Source: Eulemur rufifrons (Eukaryota > Chordata > Mammalia > Primates > Lemuridae). From it: DNA of 64,000 bases. The notes under the pieces are model-generated. The model did not search any database. It had not been told where the DNA came from and worked only from the letters and a program-made list of their open reading frames with translations. Positions 59,135-64,000 of the stretch are shown in pieces (within the stretch, counting starts at the first letter, position 1; every line of letters starts with the position of its first letter). The stretch lies in contig NC_090990.1 in NCBI RefSeq assembly GCF_041146395.1, forward strand, positions 41,922,001 through 41,986,000, in the 5' to 3' direction. Both the position numbers and the translations under genes were made by a program.

Positions 59135-60600
59135 GAAGAAAGGTCGTCATTTGAACGTGATAGTGATGGGAATAGAGATTCTAGGAAACAGATATCTCCA
59201 TGAACAGGAAAGTGAGCTTATAAGAGAAATGTAGTATGATTGTTGGACAGTATGGACAGCTCATCTGACTTGCCAATCGGCAATATGATTGTTCTTCTGT
59301 ACTTTACAACATCCTGTGTTGTAAATTAATCCAAACTGATCTCCATAAGAGATTGTTCTGAATTAACCAGATAATGGTTTCACTTCTCTGTTTCATTTAT
59401 GTCTTAGCCTGGATCTTCTAAAAGCAGAGCTTGAAGCAGTGAGCTCATGTGCTTTTATTTTTTAAAGAGTACAATCCCAGAGAAGACGAGTTAAGGACAA
59501 GGACAGCGGAGCAAGGAAGGAGGAAAAGCCAAAGTGAGGATGTTATATGTGAGTTGCTGTGAAGTGCAATTGATTCCTGGATTCAAAAGATTATGCTCCT
59601 AAGAATCAGAATACGCCATATCTCAAGACTGCCCACTTAGGGGAGGAGGTGGTAGAAAAAAGGGAAGATTTTATCCATTGGCTGTGATCTATAAGATCTT
59701 ATATTCACCCCCGTGTCCTTCCAGGTGGCACATGTCTGGGTGCCGGCCCCTAGTAGGGTCAGGAAGGGGCTATAACGCAAAGGGAAGAGACAGGTATGAG
59801 GAAGGTCCAGAAGGTGAAGTGCTTTCAACTTAGGCAGCCCATGCAGAGCTGGCTGGCCCAGCAGCCCCTGGAATATGAGACAAAGAACATCTACGTCCAA
59901 AGAAATATCTGATACAGTTTGCGACTGGGAATATGGCTTACTTGATTTGACTGAAGCCAAGTAATACTTTAGAAGCATAGACAAAAATGGAGATCAGCTA
60001 GTCTGTTTCTAAAGTCATTAGCAGAAGTTTCCTAATCTGGATGGTGAGCTGATCAGAGATGTTAAGATGTTTTCTAGATAGCAGGAGAATTTCAGATCTG
60101 ATTTGGGCAGACATGCAGGAAACAATTTTAAAATTATTATCTTAGCAGGGCAGAAGAGTCTCATGGATTCTGAATGCTTTTTTTTTTTTTTTTTTCTTTT
60201 TACTCATAAAGCATCTCTGTCCTGCCATCTAGTGCTCACGAGTTTATCAGAGGGAAATTTGTAAGGAATTGCTTTATCTGTTTCTCAATGGCAATACTAC
60301 CAACATTTTATGGCAGGACAATTTCTAGTTATGAGGGACTGCCCCAGGCATGTATATCCCTGCCCTTCACTATCCCCCACACCCAGTCTCCTTGATAAAT
60401 AGCAATATCTACCCAGAGTCATTGGAAGGACTGAAACCATTCCCGCACATTTTCAAATACGCCCCATCATCTCAACCATTGAGAGCCGCTGCAGGAGGGG
60501 TAGATGGTTAGCTTCTATTATAGATGATGACACTATGGCTTGCAGAAGCTAGGTAACAAGCTCACATTAGAGATTAGCAGTGGACTAAATGGTATAGCCT
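59135..60600. other. Intergenic sequence, mostly unassigned
   Basis: The part at 59400-59900 has the feel of an old LTR or other interspersed repeat, which I cannot name. Poly-T lies at about 60178-60195. The CTCF-like motif at 60222-60235 follows it. Confidence 0.4.
60222..60235 (-). promoter_or_regulatory. Strong CTCF-like motif
   Basis: The minus strand reads GCACTAGATGGCAG, 13 of 14 positions of the core CCASYAGRKGGCRS. It is single-copy in the window and lies between PLPP3 and its inferred upstream neighbour. Occupancy is unknown. Confidence 0.55.
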
Positions 60601-60601
60601 A

Positions 60602-60602
<1 letters not shown>

Positions 60603-60639
<37 letters not shown>
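60603..60639. repeat. (CA)n microsatellite
   Basis: About 18 uninterrupted CA units. Confidence 0.97.
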
Positions 60640-60640
<1 letters not shown>

Positions 60641-61314
60641 AGATCAGCAGTGGATGAGGTACTCCATAAACATAAATCCTTTTCCAATCCCCCTTTCCTC
60701 TCTACAGAGTGTCCTTAAGCAACATTAGCACTCTTACTACATTTGTAATACGACACACTTTGTATAAATTTCTTATTTTCACATAGCTTTATTTCATAAA
60801 GTGAGGTTCACTTGTAAGATCATCATGGTAACAAAAATAGGCAAGATAATAGATCAGAGAAAAGTAACAAAATACAAGGATCATTAAGAGATTGAGAGAG
60901 ATCTTAGGAGGAAATTTTAAACAAGCGAGGCTATTCAGACTGGAAATTAGAATGCGGAGCTGATGATAGCCTTCTAGCATGTGAAGGGTTTTCACACAGA
61001 GAACGGTGTGTGTAAGTGACACACTCCACTAAGCTGAGATGGTTGCACTGGCATAATGGATATGCAGTGCCTGAAAGCTTAACAAACACTTTCACATAAT
61101 TATCTTATTTAAATAACTTTATAGCATTGAGTTGAGTCCAAAATGCAAATGTTATATGCATCTTGTTATGTACATATGTAAAAGACTAGGAAAAATAAAA
61201 ACATTGATAAAAATGAGAGAATTATTGAATGTAAGCATTTCCAGATTTCAATCACATAGGAAGATGGGAGTTCATATGGGTCCATGCCCCACTACCTAAC
61301 ATCTGGGTAATGTT
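60640..61314. other. Unassigned intergenic sequence
   Basis: No repeat or exon recognised; one old-SINE scrap is possible near 60990-61150. Confidence 0.4.
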
Positions 61315-61335
61315 GAGAATTGCTTAATTTCTTTC

Positions 61336-61366
<31 letters not shown>

Positions 61367-61614
61367 CTTTTCTTTCTTTCTTTTTTTTTTTTTTTTGAGA
61401 CAGGATCTACTTGGTCACCTGGGCTAGAGTGCAGTGGCATCATCATAGCTCACTGCAGCCTCAAACTCTGGGGCTGGGCTCAAGCAATCCCCCTGCCCCA
61501 GCTTCCCAAGCAGCCTGTAACTACAGGCATGTGTTACCATGCTTGGCTGATTTTTCTATTTTTTGTGAAGACAGGGTCTTGCTATGTTGCTCAGGGTGGG
61601 AATTGCTTAATTTC
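61315..61614 (-). mobile_element. 5'-truncated Alu with CT/TTTC-rich tail and target duplication
   Basis: A (CT)n and (TTTC)n tail at 61332-61397 is followed by antisense Alu ('gagacaggatctacttggtc', 'ctgggctagagtgcagtggc') that ends at 'gctatgttgctcaggg'. Flanks near 61315-61331 and 61599-61614 share gaattgcttaatttc. Confidence 0.88.
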
Positions 61615-61874
61615 GTTGAAGATGTAGTTAGGTATTACAAGACCTAGTTGAACACACCAACAAAACATTGGTCAAAGTGAAATCAAGTTCAAAGAAAAAG
61701 TGTACATGTATGACAAACTACAGACTCTCAATGAAAACAAACACAAATTTTTAGAAAACAGGGAAGCTAGGAATATAGGATTATAGGGAATGCATGAGGC
61801 ACAAGGAAAAGACAGAGATGATAAGCTAAGAGAAAAGCCTGGAAGAGAGAATTTGGAGGAGAACAAAACTATGT

Positions 61875-61965
61875 ATATGCTGGGCCTGGTGGCTCATGCC
61901 TGTAATCCTAGCACTCTGGGAGGCTCAGGATATTAAAAAAAAAAACAAATAAACAAACAAAAAAA
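61875..61965 (+). mobile_element. Very short Alu 5' fragment with A-rich tail
   Basis: Only the first 50 or so bases of the left Alu monomer are present ('tgggcctggtggctcatgcc', 'tgtaatcctagcactctggg'); they pass into 'aggctcaggatatt' and an A-rich run. The rest of the element is missing. Confidence 0.75.
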
Positions 61966-62470
61966 TGATATTTGCAAGCAGCAACCCTGTAATTAATTAT
62001 TCATGAGGAACTGTCCATCTCATTACCTATTAGCTGACATAACTAGAAATGGGTACTTGGTATAAGAGGTAAGAAGGATTGGCTACGTAATGTGCATGAA
62101 CATTATTATTCATATCCATTCAGTATAGTATTTATATTATCTAACCAACTTTTAAATTAGGGTATTATCTCCTGTGATGGTGCTATTATACCTTCCTCTT
62201 TGGGATTATTCATTCAACAAATAAAGCACCCACTATGTGTCAGGCACTACCTGAGGCATGTGGTATACAGCAGAGAACAAAATAAATATATTCTTGCCTT
62301 CATATATATTATTTTCTTATATGTGTAAGGGAGGTGGGAGAGGAGATAAAATAAAGAAGTCAAAAAAAATTCAGTATGTAAGTAGTGATAAGTGTCAGTA
62401 AACACTAGATACTAAATACTAGATATTAGTAAATCAGGGAAGGATGATATGGACTGTTGGGGCATTAATG
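61966..62470. other. Unassigned intergenic sequence
   Basis: An old-repeat piece at about 62200-62285 ('cacccactatgtgtcaggca'). Otherwise nothing recognised. Confidence 0.4.
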
Positions 62471-62473
62471 AAA

Positions 62474-62727
62474 AAATAGCATTTGTCAGCCTGAGCAATT
62501 CCATCTCTACAAAAAATAGAAAAATTAGCCAGGCATGGTGGCACATGCCTGTAGTCCCAGCTACTCGGGAGGCTGAGGAGGTGGGAGGATCACTTAAGCC
62601 CAGCCCAGAAGTTTAAGGTTGCAGTGAGCTGTGATTGAGCCACTGCACTTCAGCCTGGGCAACAGAGTGAGACCCTGCCTCTAGATAAATAAGTAAATAA
62701 ATAAATCAATACATAAATAGCATTTGT
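62474..62727 (+). mobile_element. 5'-truncated Alu with 13-bp target duplication and (AAAT)n tail
   Basis: Body at 62487-62714 starts inside the left monomer ('cagcctgagcaattcc') and runs through the right monomer into a (TAAA)n tail. The flanks aaatagcatttgt at 62474-62486 and 62715-62727 are identical. Confidence 0.94.
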
Positions 62728-62749
62728 TGCTCTGGATAAAACATTAGAT

Positions 62750-63000
62750 GAGAAAAGGAGGACAGAAAACTGCATGTAAGTACATTGCCAATTTTTATGT
62801 AAAATACATTTAATACAATATGCATAGAAAAGAGAATTAAAGGAAATATATCTAAATATTAAGGTGATTATCTTTTTTGGATGATGGAATTAGGGGTGAT
62901 TTTTAAAAATGTTTTTCCTTATACTTTACTATTTTCATTCATTTTTCTATCATTGGCATGTACTTCGTAAATCAGAAACAATACAAATTTTAAGTTATTT
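62750..63000 (+). repeat. L1 3' end fragment
   Basis: Contains 'attaaaggaaatatatctaa', 'aattaggggtgatttttaaa' and 'catgtacttcgtaaatcaga', an old L1 3' pattern. Confidence 0.55.
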
Positions 63001-63294
63001 TTCTAAATAGATGTTCACTATCTCCACTAAATGGAATGGTTTATGCTCCAACATAATATATTTGGGTTAGATGTATGAAAGGTTCATTTTCTAGAGATAA
63101 AATAAAACCTTCCAGAAATGCCCATAGTATCTCTGTTTATGATTAAATTTCTTTCTATTAAAATGTTACCAATTTTTAAAGTTCTGGACCAAATCCCCTT
63201 GATTTTTTCTCCTTCATTCACTTACCACTTGAACCAGTCATAAAACAGTTATCATCTAGTTTGTAGTATTTAGTAGTCTCTCCTTGAGAGGTAC

Positions 63295-63540
63295 TTAGGT
63301 ATAGTGTATAAGAACACAGTTTCCAAAGACAGGCAGCCTGGGGTTGAATTCTACTTTGCTACTCACTATTTGTGTGATTTTAGCCAAGTTACCTGCTCTT
63401 TCTGTGCCTCAGTTTCCTCACCCAGAAAATAGGATGCATATAATTCCTAGCTCATAGATTATTGTGAGGATAAGTGATTTCATCTGTTTATAGTACTTGG
63501 AACAGTGCTTGGTATATATTAAATGTTAGTCATTATTGCT
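63295..63540 (+). repeat. MIR SINE, near full length
   Basis: Contains 'ggtatagtgtataagaacac', 'ggcagcctggggttgaattc', 'gtgcctcagtttcctcaccc', 'gattattgtgaggataagtg' and 'cagtgcttggtatatattaa', the complete MIR order. Confidence 0.88.
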
Positions 63541-63544
63541 CTAA

Positions 63545-63615
63545 ATTTAATTTTCCAGAAGGCAGGGACTACATTTTCTATTTCTCTATAGTTTTAGCTA
63601 CAACTAAGCACAGTG
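63545..63615 (+). repeat. L2 LINE 3' scrap
   Basis: Contains 'ccagaaggcagggactacat' and 'ctaagcacagtgctagaaac'. Confidence 0.5.
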
Positions 63616-63709
63616 CTAGAAACTGTATTTTATCCATTTCATGCCCCTAGGACCCAATATAAGTGGGAAATAGTGAGATTTGAGGTGGGGGTAGAGAAGA
63701 ACAAAATGC

Positions 63710-63885
63710 CAAGCAGTTTTATATGTTATCTTTACATCCACTCTGTCATTCTTGGGGGTAGATAGGAGATAGGAAAGCTGAGCCTCTGAGAATTTAAACA
63801 ACTTACCCAAGATCACCCAGATGTTAAATGCAAATTAAATTCATGTCTTTTTGACTCTTTTCATTGTACTATGTGTTGGAAGTAA
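63710..63885 (-). repeat. MIR SINE
   Basis: Contains 'gttatctttacatccactct', 'acttacccaagatcacccag' and 'cattgtactatgtg' in antisense order. Confidence 0.7.
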
Positions 63886-64000
63886 ACATGAATAAATGGA
63901 TGAGTAAATTTGAGAAGGATCTGGAATTGTCTCCGGAGCTTCTCTTGTGCTTATTTACCACCTTATTGCCAGAATTTAGCACACTGCCTACTTCCCAGGA

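Noticed and set aside
59637..59984. Minus-strand open frame of 115 codons
   Set aside because: No recognisable protein; probably within an old, unnamed repeat.
61411..61647. Plus-strand open frame of 78 codons
   Set aside because: It is an antisense Alu translation.

Overview
The window is mammalian nuclear DNA from a primate, most likely a lemur. Three full-length Alu elements (11851-12185, 38664-39004, 44914-45251) carry a long A/T-rich linker between the two monomers, which I associate with lemur Alus rather than monkey or ape AluS/AluY. An antisense L1 3' end at 57122-57600 also looks strepsirrhine. The tRNA-fused type II Alu of galagos is not seen.

One protein-coding gene is supported. 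A CpG island at about 33540-34370 holds the first coding exon of PLPP3 (lipid phosphate phosphatase 3, formerly PPAP2B) on the minus strand: ATG at 33848-33846, 46 full codons plus one base, then a canonical GTGAGC donor at 33709. Positions 1-33709 are therefore the 5' part of PLPP3 intron 1. Exon 2 is not in the window and should lie to its left. Positions from about 34371 to 64000 are upstream of the promoter. From the known primate gene order on human chromosome 1p32 this should be the gap between PLPP3 and PRKAA2, but no PRKAA2 exon is visible.

The intron (1-33.7 kb) is mostly old sequence: MIR and L2 fragments, MER5-like hAT relics, a solo MST/THE1-type LTR with a 5-bp target duplication, an MLT1-like LTR split by a lemur Alu, and two L1 fragments that share a duplicated segment of about 181 bp. 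Long stretches without a recognisable repeat, notably 30.7-32.6 kb just inside the gene, are the best places to look for intronic enhancers.

The upstream side (34.4-64 kb) is richer in transposons: an L1 invaded by an hAT element and an AluJ (40.6-42.4 kb), an L2 split by an Alu (44.7-45.6 kb), half a Tigger1 DNA transposon with readable but broken transposase (51.05-52.12 kb), an L1 5' region (52.7-54.2 kb), an old ERVL-type pol relic split by an Alu (54.3-56.25 kb), an MLT1-like LTR, a 1.5-kb antisense L2, and several short Alus. A TAAT-rich block without recognisable repeats (36.35-37.64 kb) and two CTCF-like motifs, both on the minus strand (39479-39492 and 60222-60235), are candidate regulatory features.

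No operon, CRISPR array, RNA gene or previously undescribed system was found. The items most worth checking are the long ATG-free but in-frame-open leader of PLPP3, the CAG-rich tract at its promoter, the CTCF-like sites, the perfect 57-bp tandem duplication at 1755-1868, and the lemur-specific insertions with clean target duplications. Repeat family names rest on recall of consensus sequences, without an alignment search.
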